Assembly: GCA_013433145.1 (NCBI GenBank)
Contig: CM024172.1
Coordinates: 9,758,053-9,822,052, forward strand
Source: Ascaris suum
Taxonomy: Eukaryota > Nematoda > Chromadorea > Rhabditida > Ascarididae
DNA length: 64,000 nt
Direction of reading: 5' to 3'
This document shows, piece by piece, positions 9,959 to 24,100 of the stretch. The position numbers were made by a program, and so were the translations under genes. The notes under the pieces were generated by a model. It saw only the letters and a list, made by a program, of their open reading frames with translations. It did no database searches and was not told the DNA's origin. How positions within the stretch are numbered: the stretch's first letter is position 1; every line of letters starts with the position of its first letter.

Positions 9959-12182
9959 TGGCGGCTCTACATATTGCAGCATTCGCTGGGGTAGGTGCAG
10001 AATGTGGCTTCGCAAATGGATGGATACGAACATCCAATCAACGAGTTGCGAGCGAGCTTCTGCATTTTTACTAAAGGGGTTAAGTGTACTGAATTTCATA
10101 GAAGTAATCATGCTAATTAGGCTTCGCCAGAGTTACGCTCACATAATTCAACAGAAACCGTTTTCCACATCGCTTACGGTAAAGAACAAGAGTGAAATGA
10201 ATCCGATACACTCTGTGCTCCAGGTCACCTGCCGTATTCGGCATCCTGCTCGGTGATGTTTTTTCTACACCACTGAACTGTACTATACTACTCTGCTCCA
10301 CAGTATGATCTATTAAATGTTTTTGAAGACATAGCGTGGTTTCTTTCGCCAAGAACATACAATACGGTATAAATGACTTCAAAGAACATAAGTAAACTGC
10401 TGCATAGAGCGTGTAGATTATGGATATGGCGTGTTTAAATTAATCATATTTAACATCATCGCTGATATTATGGAAGTGCGTCACCAAAATTTGATTTCGC
10501 ATAGAAAATAGTTAAGCGAAAGCGGTTCCTATACCTGAACAAGGATATCACTCCGAATACTTAATGGCAGTTTGTTTAGCAATAGATCGGTGATGCACGT
10601 ATTCATTTGTGTTATACGCTTCTACTACGGTTTTTGTGTTGTATTTTTGCAAATTCGGGCAAAAGCGCATTACATCAATATCCATCGACTCGTTGATCAA
10701 GTGAACGCACTCATAAACGACAATATTTATTAGGAGTAATCGCAACGAGACAACGAAGTAACTCTGTTCGCAAGCGAATAACGATCGCAAAAAAAAAAGA
10801 TATTTGCAAAGCTGATTTATGTATATTAAAACTTCTTAGGCTCAAGACATTCACTTAAGAGAAAACAAATAATAACAAAAGAGGAATATGATCATTTGTG
10901 AGAGCGGAGCGGGATGCGATTTAAAAGGAGTCGAAACCATCAGGTGTGCAGATAGACAATTTCATAACGCAACAACACCTAATATGGTTGGATGGTAAGC
11001 AGAAATTGAAAAAGAAACACCGCTCCCGCCTCATAACTAACTGCCACACGTATATATTGGTGCAATCACCAACAAGAAGCATCGAGCATAACTACACCAC
11101 CCCGATTATATGGCGCACTCTCGTACTTAAAAACTCCAAAAAAGCATATTCGATGACTGCTTTATGCAGACTCTTTTCTCTCTGCACAAAAGATTTTTTT
11201 TTTTCATAGTGGCATCGACTTTCAGCAGTGACTGGACCTTTTACGCTGTGGTAATTCTCCTCGAAACTAAAGCATCTCGCACATCTCCCCTTCTCTCCCC
11301 CTTCCCCCTCCTTGCTCCTTGTTTTGTATTTCGCATGTAATGTGATTATCTTTACTAACTTAGAAAGAAGTAAAGCGCTGACATTCACTTTGCATGCACC
11401 ACCAAAAACTGCACACATACTGCTGGCTGAAGCACCTTTCTTCTCGAGCTCACCTACTTTTTAACAGTTGTCGGTAGCTGCTCTCATTGCTGCAACCTCT
11501 CTTCCCCAACCCCGCCCCCCTTTCTCCATCCAGCTTTAGACATTACCTCTCTCCAACTGTCTTGAAGTTCACACACGACCCTACAGGTATTCTTGAATCC
11601 ATAGCAACGTAAGCGTAATGTAGTGTGAGGTTAGGCTGATTAAGGGGAGAGGGTAACGGAGAATGTGGGTTTGTATTCTTTAAGCGACATCAGGTCCTGT
11701 TAACTGAAAAAGCTGCGTTTGAGCATACATTCATCCTGCATAAAATCCGTGCAACAACTCGCTGTTTGTTGGAAATCCTCTAATCGTTTCTGCAGTCAGT
11801 AACTCGGTGGTGAGTTGAATGAACGTATAAACTACCGCAGAGTATGGCTGCAACAAAAATGCTCGAATATGTTTATGGGGAGTAATGAGAAGCGCTCGGG
11901 GGCGCGCAACATCAGATACAACACCGAAAACGGAAAAGGAAATCTCCTCGTCAACGCACTGCTTTCTTAGTAAATCCGGTCATCCCTTATACGGACAGTG
12001 ATTGAGCGAAGGTGAGCACATTTACGAATTCTTCTGATTGCTTTTGTTAATGCTACAAGACTGTTTTCTTATACATCATACCGTTATATTCGGAAATTTC
12101 GCCTGCAGACATTACTTCCACCGCTGAAAGGATACTAAAAAAACCTCTCAACAGCAAGTAAGCGATGTTTTGTTGAAGTTCT

Positions 12183-12188
12183 TTTATT
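12183..12188 (-). terminator. Candidate poly(A) signal for filamin
   Basis: AATAAA on the minus strand, about 750 nt past the filamin stop. No AATAAA was seen nearer. The assignment rests on the hexamer alone; a variant signal closer to the stop is equally possible. Confidence 0.25.
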
Positions 12189-12940
12189 GGCGCCCCATGA
12201 GAGCAGCAATAACAGCTGACAGGGATGTTGCAGATGTGATAGTCGGAAGTGGTATTTGTTGTGTTATTGATTTGATAAATCGAATCAGCTAACTTTGTGA
12301 GAGCGTTGTTAGGATTCCTCAGAGGGTCATTTTAAAGGATTCCCCCTCAACGCTGAACACTGCGGTAACAAATGTGCTTAAAATCTGCTAAAAACTGATG
12401 CCAAGAGAAAGAAGCCCACTGCTAAGAGAAAAGAGAATTTGTGCCAACAAGTTGTTCTCTTCAAAGCAAACTATACCCCGTGCGCATTGCAACGAAAGCA
12501 TATTGCTAAAATCTCATTACGATATAAGCGAGTCTCAAGAGGGAGTTGGTGTGGGAGGAGAGGGGAGAGGCGAAGGGAGAGGACAAGAGGAAGCGAATGT
12601 GAGCCATTTGGTATGCAACGAGAAATAAAACCGTGAGCGGTATAAACTGTGGAGTTTGCAAATTTCCTGATGTAATACCGAAAAATCTTTGAAAATGCGA
12701 ACGAAGTATGAAAGTTGCTCTTCGACAAAAATTGACGTAGAATAAATCTGCAAATGAAACATAAACAATGATCATTGAGTAAACGCGTTCATAGAGAAGA
12801 ACAAATGCAGCAATAATGGGGAGCAATAAAATGCATAAAAGGCAAGAAACTTATGAGCGCTTAGAAGAATGAGGCAATTATATTCATCGCCTCATCGATA
12901 AAGGAAATGGCGAGTCAGACATATAGACACGCAGACAATC

Positions 12941-13125
12941 TTAGTAGGAAATTGCGAACGGTGATCCAGGTACGTTGGCGTCGCCGTATTTCACGAAAAT
13001 GAATCCCTTGACACGGTCTTGAATTCGATAGGTAACAACGTAGTGCCCTTGACCGTTGTGCCTTACGGTAACTTCCTCACAAGGACCTTTCGTTGTAACG
13101 ACACCCACAAATAACAGGTTATTAC
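12941..13125 (-). CDS. Filamin last exon: end of dimerisation repeat and stop codon
   Basis: Phase 1 to stop. [50 protein letters not shown] and TAA at 12941-12943. It matches the NNMLLVGVHG..TPCEEI...GSPYRVVVP end of human filamins, so the C terminus is complete. Confidence 0.96.
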
Positions 13126-15078
13126 CTGCAAAGCGGTCATCTATTATTTCTACATGATGCCAAATAGCAGAACAACAAACTACTATGCAAACAATGAAAG
13201 ATTTTTCCTTTTCCATCCCTCACATGAGCAAGAATTGAACAGTGTAGATGGATGGTGCACCGTGTAAGCGACACAGGTGGATGGCTACGTTTTTTGGTTC
13301 ATCTTCAGCACTCTTAAGACATTCTTTGACTTCGCTCTTGAAACCTCAATGAACGCAGACATTCTCATGTTTTAAAAGAAAATAACATAAATTACACCAA
13401 ATTGCCTGCAAGAAATGAATCAAAGCTATCGAGATCGTCTTCCGGATGGTTTCCAGCAAAGATTTTATACCATTATGGCCACTAAATGCGGCGGCTGCAA
13501 AAATTACGTAAAAAGAGACATGAAGTTATTTTACACATTCGAGTGGATAGAACGATAACTCCAGAAAGGGCGTTACGGTATTTACATAATTCGAGGAAAT
13601 TCTGCCTCCGTTGTGCGCCGCCCTAATGCTAAGCAATGCTCAGTCGTTAGCCGAATTTGATCCCAAATCGTTTATGCGTTCACACTTCTCTTGAAAGTCG
13701 CAACTCGACTGCCTACAGGATCATTCCGTACCTCAGTCATTTGATCATACTCCATCATTTAATGCTGAAAAAAAATGACATTTCCCTGAAATTGATAGTT
13801 GTTTACATGGGGCGTCCCAGTGACTGACGTGAAACGAATATCTCAAATGCTTCAATCGTTATCGAACTTGACTGCTGAGAATTCCCGACCATATAAATGC
13901 CCGAAATTCCTTCTATTTTTGAACTTCAGGTTCCGTAGGTGCGGTCCGTTCATCCATCCACTTTCCTCGAGATGCCCAAGAAGGCATGAGATTTCGTAAC
14001 TCAGAGTCCCCAAATGTGAGACGATCGCGAAGTAATCACTGCTATCACAGACACAGCTTCTGCAACTGTAATAAAAAAGGAAATTTTTGATTGCCCATTA
14101 AATTCATGTCTCTACTTGAAGTCCTTAAACAGTCGTCGTATCGCTCGATAACCGCCGTATCGAAGCAACGGAACCTCTTGACCTATTTCTCTGCACCCTG
14201 CGTATTCGAAACCAATGACTGCATGCCCGCTGTGCAATGCGCACAGGTCTGTTGCAGAGCTATGACCTCATCACAGGCCCCTCTAAAGTTCCGAACGGAT
14301 TTAGATGCTAGGCCTGATGAACTGTTGAATGATAAGCAATAAAACGTTTGCATCGCAATGATCGATAATCTTCATCAGCACTGGCCCGTATCCTCTCTCT
14401 ATTTCTTCGAATATCCGCTGACACGCCTAGGCAATCGTCCGACTTAGCACTTCCTCTCCGAACGTCCGTTTTCCGCAACTACAGCTGATGGTTTCGACCA
14501 TTTTGATGATGGGAAGATAAAATTGAGTAGACACATCGCAGAATCACTCTGTTCCACCGCACGATGTTTTCCTGACAATTGCAGTTTTCTGCTCCATTTG
14601 TTCTAATTTGCCCATCACAATTAAACAAATAATAAGAAAGATTAAATACTATCTTGGGATCCAGTTTAGCGCCTTCAGAGAACGAATCGACAGAGAAACC
14701 AATTATCGGCTTCGAACGACCACTTTCGACAAGTGCGGCGGTTACATTTGCGATTTCGATGAACATCGCTTCCAGACAGCTGCTTCTTGCTTTCTCCACA
14801 TCTTGGACGGAAGTAACACCAGCGCAAAGGTCCCAAAGTTGAAATCCCTCGTTAGGCTGCTCCAATCTTCCACATACTTCCACCAGTGTTATATGCCAAA
14901 TATGGCTGTCATTAATTATTACGCTTCTGGAAAACCCAATGTACAGTGACAATCGTAGATAACTCTCTAATGAGTTGTTATGACGACAGAATCCGTTCTA
15001 TTATTCAACCGCGTTGCAGTGGACGCGCATTACCCGCATGTTTGACAAGTCCTGCAGCTCTGCTGCTACTGTTCCTAC

Positions 15079-15165
<87 letters not shown>

Positions 15166-18100
15166 TGAACTCGGCATTTTCGAAGCTTTCAACTACACAA
15201 TGACCACTGCGGCACCCCATTTATTCAAGTACCATGAAATCTAGGAGACGCAGGGAATCAAATACACACCAGCCATCGCAGTGTCGATGTTGAAGGAGGC
15301 AGGTCGTCCAGGAAAGAACTTGTTCAGTCCTGCACCCTTTACCGTAACCTTACTCGCGTCGCCCTTATATTCAGGCACTTGAGTCACCGTACCTTTGCTC
15401 GTCTTTGCCAACGCATCGATCTGTAAATGCGACAAACTCAATTAAAACGTTAGTTGCTACTGCTTCTCCATTCTTTGTATCACAGGTCAAGTTAAAGTCC
15501 CTTATATTTAGTACCCAGAGAACAGTTAATGGACTGGTTCATGCAATGAAGGTATTAACTGTTTATGAGTGGCGCAAAAAGATCAAGAGAGGTCTTAAAC
15601 GTCAACTCTCTGAAAGAAGGCGGAAGGCGAATGAATGCCAGCACCAGCAATCACTGCATATCAATCCACCCCTTCTTCATTGCTGAAAAAACAAAATCCC
15701 TCACAACAAAGGATTTTAAATGCGATATCGGCTTTATTTGTTGCAGAAAATGTACCAAAAGTGAAAGTGATAAATTTCAAATGAAACCAATTTCCATCAT
15801 TGTCCACTAGTTCGATGAAGCAATCCTACTAGATAAATGCAGAATAGTGCTACTTACTAAACGAAGCATTCATATGGATGAGGAATAACGAAATTTCCTA
15901 CTGACTTCATTCTAAACACTGCACTAGCAGAAAGTGCACGAACTTTTGTCTAATGCTCTCCCTGACGCAAATGAAATGAACATGAACGCGTATGGTGCAT
16001 GTCTTTCTGTTTTCTCCAAAATCAACAAACTATCCACAGAAATTCAGAACGGATCGTTGGAAATTCAAGATCTTGAGGCATCTTCTTGTTTCATTGTTTC
16101 TGGCTTAATATTCGCTCAAATGCTTACGAAACTTTCAAGCTTAATATTTTTCCTACTCTGTATGAACGAGCATAATTTCCCTTCCCACAGAAAATGCTCT
16201 GTTCCACCCTGGGAGGTGCAGCCTTCATCGGCTACCCATCACAAATAGGAGAGAGAAGTAATTCTGAACGCTGCGCAAGAAGATTGCATGCTCATATATG
16301 TCCATCAAAGTTGGATATCGGGATCTCCGGAATGAAAAATTCTCCCCCTCACTTGTTCTACGACTTCGACTACATTCGACAAAAAACAAAACACTTTTGA
16401 AGTAATCCAAAATGACGCGGCAAAGCATCGCGAAATTCTTGAAACAAACACAACAAAGGCTTTGGTCAACTCAGTGTTAGTCGAGGCTGTAGAAAAGTTT
16501 CCTCCTCTTTTCCGATTCGCTGCAAATATGATTACAAAAACCTTGAACTCCCCCACCTCTCATCTCCTAATGAATCTAAATCCTGGAAATTCCGCCAAGG
16601 TGAAATCCCTCCTTCGTCCCAATTCTCTGGCATAGAATATAAGAGGGGTGGGAAAGAATTCGGATTTTCCTCTCTGATAATGTCATCTCCAAGCTTCAAG
16701 GTTCTCTCTGATCCAGATTTAAAAAGCAGCAGCCGCAGATGCCATAAAGACTAAGAGCACGTAGACATCGAATGAACGCTCAGTCCAGCCTTCTCTCACT
16801 AAATGCAAAACCGGCCGATATCCGCGGTGAAATATATAACAGTATCAACTCTAGCTGTCAAGGATAAATAGTTACAATGGTCGAAAACAATGTCGTCAAT
16901 AATGAGTGACATTCTCATTCGTTTACAAGTTCCATCGTGCGATTCACCTCAGACAGATTCCGTTCTCAGATATTCAATCTCGCTTTGCTTTTGCGATATT
17001 AAATGTGCTGCATGTCTTCTTGTATAGGATGCGTATGTATGTCCGCAGCAACACCATTCAAAGTAATATCTCCGTTCAACTTTTCAAAACTGAAGCTCAA
17101 AATCAATACGAGTGGAAACCTTTATCAGCGAGGTGTCCGGTTCACCGCCACCTAATTCCTTTCCTCCCATCTGAATTTTAAACGGCGATCCAGGAATATG
17201 AACACCTGAAAGAAACCGATGATGACCTGTCATAAAAACACTTCAGAGGCAACTTCTCATTTGAAAACCTCATCAACAACAATACTTCGAATGTTACTGC
17301 ACCTAAAGTGACGTCATCCATAATTGAAATTTTTCTTCTCGAAAACGACTACAGAGCGCAAGCAAACAACGAAACAACCGCAATATGGTAATTTCGCAAA
17401 CGATTCCAAGCAATAACGAATATCGTCGCTCTTTGTCAAGAACTCGAAGTTTAAGCCAACGACTTCTCTAACCTAACGGTTTCGTGCGATCATCCATCAA
17501 CCTTAAAGCCTAATTCACATGATTTGTTTATAAATTAAACGATAATCTATTGGCAAATTTAAAACGATATCGCTGAGGTCTACAAAAACGAACTCAGAAG
17601 ACCACACAGATGACAAATGATGTTAAGTATCTTTTCGTTTCTGCATGAAGTGCACATCGCTAAGCAGCAATTTTGTATTCAAATCGACACAGATGTCACT
17701 AACAATTGCGACGAATGTCAGAGGATTCCCACCATAAATGCAGCAACGATAACCTCATTTGAATGTATGAGACATTCGTATAAATCTGCATATCTGAGTT
17801 TGATCAATGCCAACAGTTAAGATTGATGAGAATGCAACTCGAAATGGATCGCTTCGTAAAGTTCGTTCATTTAGCACTTTTATTAATGAGTGAGCAAAAA
17901 AGATCATTCTATACACACAAAAAAAACGCACTTCTTGAAACTTATTATATTTTCCACTATATTTTAATATGGAACTTTTTTCTCAACAATTTTCTGTGGT
18001 GATCTCTTATTTGGCTGTTTAAAAGAGCGAAAAACAAATTCGGGTTGGCTCCCTCTCATCTACGCTCGACATGCACAAAGAGCCCTCTGCAAGAGAAAGA

Positions 18101-21100
18101 CTTTGACATTTTCACGACACAGACAGAGGCCCGCTTCAGCGCACAAATAGCACACCATCTTCCAAATGTGGAAATTAATATCTCTTCATAGATTTTCGAG
18201 TTGGTTCCCTTCCTCACTTGACCAAATTCCTAAAATGTAATCTTTTCCTTCTGTTCTTCTCTTTCTATCCTCTTCCTCCTTCCTTTAAAACAACCCCCAT
18301 CTTACTGCGATGTTCCCTCAAAGACAAGAAACATGTCAACGTCTCGGCAAAGAAATCATTTCGCCCGACTTGGCAAAATCCACGTTGAAGAGTATTCTTT
18401 GCGCCGCCTTCCTTCAAGAAACTGTTCTAAAGCAGAAACTATCAACATAGCAAAATAAATGTATATGCAAAAATATACCTGAATACTTGATTGCCGCATA
18501 GTAGATGCCTGGAGCAAGTGCCATATAACGCACTTTGTAGCCTTGTTCTAACTGAAATTATCAACACTGCCGCACCTGCTTTTTAAAGCACATCCTTTTC
18601 CACGGGAGCCGAAATCAAATTTGACACAACTATTCTTGCCCTTATCATTTAGTTCCATTTCTCATGACCTCCCAAGAAAGACTTGAAAGAAACGATCACT
18701 CACACGCCCATTCTAGGTGATCAGATGATATCTGCATATCAGACTACCTCATGAACGTCGGATCACTTCAGTCAACTACGTCAATAAATCGAGTTTCAGA
18801 CAGGAGAAAAGTGAATGAATTTGCAAAACAAACTTATGAACATGACGTCCAGAACGAGCGTTATTATGCACTAAGCAAATGGCCACATATCCCTCCCGTT
18901 CTCCTGACAAGATCCCACTATATCCTCCGATTGAAACCAAGGATACTGCCTCAAAAATAAGGAAAGCACAATTCGAGCCAATCTCCATACCTCATAGGCG
19001 TCGAGAGTCACTTTCGATGGACCATCAATCTGCACCTGTAGTAATCCAGAGCCAGCGTTACACGTGTTGATAATAAATTCACACTTCTGACCAGTCTCTC
19101 CACTGTGCAATCCATCGCCACTAACCGAAATCGCCGTCGGATCGTTCTCTTCCTTCTTGCCAATTCGCAAACGGAATGGCGAGTCACGCATTGGTGCCCC
19201 ATCCAATGTCACATCAATGTAGTAATTGCCTGTCTAAAATTGCAACTGCTTCAAATAACGGCTCATCAAATATTGTCACTTGGCGATTGATTGAGCCACA
19301 ATTCACTCAATGAATCACAATTGTACATAAAGCTTTTAAAATTGTTATTTACATATAGAGGTGTTCATTTTTTATGCAAATTCCATTTCCCCAGAATATC
19401 CGACCTAATTAGATCCGTTGCATATTATTTCATAAAGGAACAACGGCAAAAGTCAATTTTAGAAATAACCTCATGAATAAGAGGTATTCATGCATATTAA
19501 ACGTATCCTCGCTGGAAGAAATCAGCAAGCAATTAAAAACCGATAGGAAATTTTTATTATTGTTGCAGAGAGCTTCATCCAACTTTAAAAAAAACGAGCC
19601 AAAATGTTTATTTGTACAACTGAATTTGTGGTGAGATAGAGAGGGGTCTTCGTTCCTGAACAAGCCCATCCTTCTCTCTCTCCCTCTCGCTATGTTTGCG
19701 CATCCGTAGCTTCCTCTGAGTTGCATATTAGCCTATGGTTTAATGGCCAAAAATGGAAACCGGGAATCAGCAAGCTATCGAGGCATATCACCTATGAGAG
19801 AAATAAGATGCTGCCGAAGACTTCCATCATACTAGCGGAATACACAGCTCATCTCTCCTTGAAAATTTTTCGAAAGCACCCAATGCTGACAGCTTTGCCA
19901 ACAGCTGGCACTTTGCCGGAAGCTTATAAGTTGACTCCACATGACGATGGGGGCAAGCTACTTATTAAAGCCCTCAAAGGTTAATATGTCCTTTATTTTA
20001 CCGTGCACCGTCCACCTCCATAGCAGACAAAACTATTATCTGCATCAACGACTCCAATATGTTTCGTTTAACCTCTTCATCTTGCAGTTGGGGTGCGCGC
20101 TGGTTGAGCAAGGGGAAAAGGAATTAAGAGTGAGCCCTAAGTACCTTTTATAAAGCATTACTTGATTACGCAACGAGTGTTACAAAATATAGGGGGTGCA
20201 AAACAAAACTGTACGAACATCTCTTGAAAAAATGATAAAAATAGGGAGAGGCGTGATAAGCCGAAGCAATGCACACATCCTAATAAAACGACTTGAAAAC
20301 GACCGCTTCTATGTCATCCCCATTTCGTTTTTTAGGTCATTTGACTATAGCCTTACCTGACCAATCGCAAGCATATTCCGAGTACAAACTTATATACACA
20401 GAAAAACAGGCGGCGAAGCTGTCCTCACGATGTTCTCTTTCATAAATGACTAATCTCCCTTAACTTCCAGCTTCTTTGGTTTCCGAAAATTTCTTACGCT
20501 CTGGTATCCGGTTTTGTCCTAGTCCGGCCGATAGTTCCGTTTCAATTAGAGTTCTAGCTTCTGATCCTCCCATCGCTTTTTTAAACTTCAGTATCGTCTC
20601 TCGCCGGATGCTCCTTTTCTCAAGCATTCCTCCTAGCACCACAAGAAAGCAAAACACATAGAACGAAGATACGGGAGCAACAAAGGAATACTGCATACAT
20701 ATTAAAGCTTTAACTGATGATAACAGAAAAAAAAACAAAAGCAAAAACAAAAAAAATTTGTTAACGATGAAGAAAACTGTCGGATAATTACTGCAAGTGG
20801 AAACATTTTCTGATGCAAAACGTCGAATTTCATTTAATTTGTGCAAAAAATGACCTTGCAAGCGAGAAATGCAAGCTGCACTACAGACTCAATATCGGGA
20901 ATGAGTCAGTCGTGTTGGCCGAAAAGACAATACTAAAATGTATCCTATAATCGACTCACCCATTAATTCAATACCCTTCCACTCTTCATAAGAACGGCAA
21001 TGTGCCCTTGTAATTTACTACTAACGGTGAGCGCCAAAATCACGAACAAATGAATGCAACGCATCACAGCGATGAAAACTAAGAACGAGAGAAGTCGTGA

Positions 21101-24100
21101 TTGCTCGATTTCTCCGACGAACAATCAATGACACGTTTTTGATTAGTTAAAACCAACACAACGAGAAACTATCCCATCACGTCGTTAACAATCTCAGTGA
21201 TTATATCGCAGCAATGAGAGAAGTGCACATAAATTCGGTTAATAACGAGGACATGCGAACCACACAGCAATCCAGAAATCAATAACCGCTTTCAGCAAGC
21301 AACAAGTAATGATGAACAGAAGAGGAAGAGGAAGACGGTTGCGAGAGGAGGGCACATGAGAAGGAGGAAGCTGACTACGAGGGCGTGATACCTCATGAGG
21401 GATGAATCGGAGTGCATAGGATTCGCCTTCGTCGATGGGCACAATATCGATGGTCTCGATTTTATTGCTTGGTGTCTGAACTTTCGCCTCCAGATGGCCA
21501 GGCGCTCGATGAGTCAGCACTGTGAATGTGCACGCCTTACCTGGCATGCCCGAGTCGGGGAACGATGCCAGCTCTAGGCGTCGCGCCTCACCTGTCGCTG
21601 GCGAAACGAACACCTTAACATAATTACATCATTAGAAGACGGTTTTTGCATAAAACTAAGCGCAACGAGTTAATAAAGACAAAAAAAAGGAACAAATGGC
21701 GAATAAGAAAGGAAGAAGCTCTTAAATATCAAACTGCTGAATCGTCTAGTGCAATCATACAAATATTATCCAAAATCCTAAACGCATTGATATAGTTTAT
21801 CAATCCGTTTAGGGTTTTGGATAATCACGACATCTCCAATAAAACTTTAGGAACCTTCCATTCTCATCGGTAAAAATTTGGGAACGTCATTAAAATCTCG
21901 TTTTTTTACTTAGCAATGTGCTGCTCACTCGTTAAAACGCCCACTAAGAAGTGAAAAATTTTTTAATACGAAAGAATAGGCTGAAAATGAGCGAACTGAA
22001 TCAAGGCAAGAGATAGCTGATACTCTTTATTCACAGATTTCATATACATCTCTACGCTAAAACAAGATCTAACAGAATAACGGCCTTACATGCATACCCA
22101 AATTAATCTCCTTACATTCATACCGGAAATTTTTTCCTCCTATAGACATATATAGCGACCTTCAGCACAAAACATTTCAGAGAATCGATGTTCCACTTCA
22201 GTTCAGCGAGGTGGCCACTTTCATAGAAATGTCTGCACTATGAACATTTAAAACCACTTGAACATTGGCGCACTTCTGTTAACCGTAATTCTGTCGTTAA
22301 AAAAAAGCTGTATCCGACATAGGCGATATGTGACCATATAGCCATAGGAAGCGCTTTCTGACGGAAAAAATGGACAGCAGTGAAGAGGCAAAACTCCGAA
22401 AAAGAAAATCAGAAAGAAAAAGAAGATAGTTTTCTTAGAAAAGTGCCTGGAGCAGGGATTTTCGGGCAAGAACGAAGAACAACCCCCAAAATCGTTATAA
22501 AAATATTGCGAGGAAGTTGAGGATGACGATTCTTGTCTCCGATCTTCCAAACTTCCCTCCCACATAGCACTACTACCCTCAACCAGATATTAAATAATTT
22601 AGCATGGAACACACAGTCACTGATACTAACCGCCACCTTAAAGCTATCCAGAATGGGGGCTGTTCATGAACATTGATGCTTGGCTCCAACGGAAAGAACC
22701 CAGTAACGCACTTGCATTAAAGTCTTACAAAAGCTCTACGTGGATAATATTGAGCATCGAAGACGACTCAAACTGAGAAGCAGGACAAATCTTATGCAAC
22801 AAAGCTGAATGGGGCTCACTTTGAACGGTGAATCGGGGATATGTTCATCGTTGAATTTCACCGATATGATATATTCGCCAGGAGCAGTAACTTTATATTC
22901 CACGTGGCAATTACCATCCTATAAAAAGAAATCGTTTTGTAATTAATCGAGAAATATTTCAATAAAATTCGCCAAAAATTGCATTAATTAAGTGAAATAA
23001 TACTGCATCCATTACATGGTAGAATAGTAAATTAAACTCTCATCGCAAAAGTTCAAAGACCCAACAAAAATAATTTCATATATCGATTCAAGTTGACTAA
23101 TAGCAGGTAATTCAACATCTCTTCTTAATACCGCACTAATTATACACCGTCTTTTAGGATGGCGATAGCAATCGACGTTTAGAATAAACAAATGTTTCAG
23201 AAAAATATCCACAAAATATGTCCGCCACTAAATTTCATGAATTTTCAGGTTCAGTATTACCTGTTAAAAAAATAAAGGACAAACAGACAGTCATAAGAGG
23301 TCAGGTAATTTGTCTCACTCAATCTGTTCCATTCATGAGCCAATGAATATGGGAAAAAAGCACTGAAAAACATTACGGCACAACCAATAGAAAGCATGCA
23401 AAAAAAAACCCCACCTCAAGAGCAACCGTCCGCTTACAAATACTTCAGCGGTAAACTTCATCATTCGGCATTTGTTAGAAAGGTTAAAATGTAAGGGTTT
23501 GAACAACTCAGGTGCAAATTCAAAAATAAGGTTCAGGTAACGACCAATTATCCTTCAAATGAAAGAGATTGCGCTGGACTAGATCCAATTTGTGAGCCGC
23601 TCAACTGCAAGCTAGATGCGCAATTAACCAAAAACGGCGATACCATTCTGGTGATGTCGAAAAAGAATTACGAAATTTTGTGAGCACCTTGATATAAGAA
23701 TAAGATAAACCTCTTATAAACAGAGAACGGGTCAAAGGGGCAAAGGATCTCAAAAATAAATGCAAATTTATGAATAAAACTAAACGGGGTCACAAACAAC
23801 GGAAGGATCGTTGTCTGCTGTCAGAATAAATTCTATTCGCCAATCCCAAAGATGGATGCACCACACCTTGTGGGGGGGGGGGGGGGGGTCTTTATTCAGT
23901 AGTTATGCAACAACTGCATTAATACGGCTAAAAAAAACAAAAACAAAAACAAAAATCTCACCTTGTGGTCATTGAATTTGAGCTGCGCTTTTGATGGCCC
24001 TTCAACCGAGACGGAGAGTTTTCCTTTGCCTGCTTCACGAGTATAAATATTGAATGACTGGCTGCAGTTCGTTTCACCTCTCAAAAGGCCTATTCCTGCG

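Larger units (their letters stand above)
7516..12940. other. Intergenic region between filamin 3' end and receptor 5' end
   Basis: 5.4 kb without a protein gene I can support. It holds a tRNA-Ala on the plus strand, a small tandem repeat near 9.13 kb, a pyrimidine-rich block around 11.27-11.33 kb and a purine-rich block around 12.54-12.60 kb. Filamin 3' UTR and receptor promoter sequence should lie here, but their limits cannot be read from the sequence. Confidence 0.6.

Noticed and set aside
9779..10111. Minus-strand 110-codon open frame with a DSNPSPLRCERSALPL segment
   Set aside because: It is the antisense of the tRNA-Ala gene; this peptide pattern is a familiar tRNA shadow.
7516..12940. 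A protein-coding gene in the intergenic region
   Set aside because: Only short frames without recognisable domains or matched splice sites were seen.
7461..12941. An operon linking filamin and the receptor
   Set aside because: The genes share a strand but are separated by about 5.4 kb, far more than the usual spacing of nematode operons, and the receptor has its own upstream acceptor.
14946..15244. Open frames made of alternating Tyr and Ile
   Set aside because: They are produced by the TA microsatellite.
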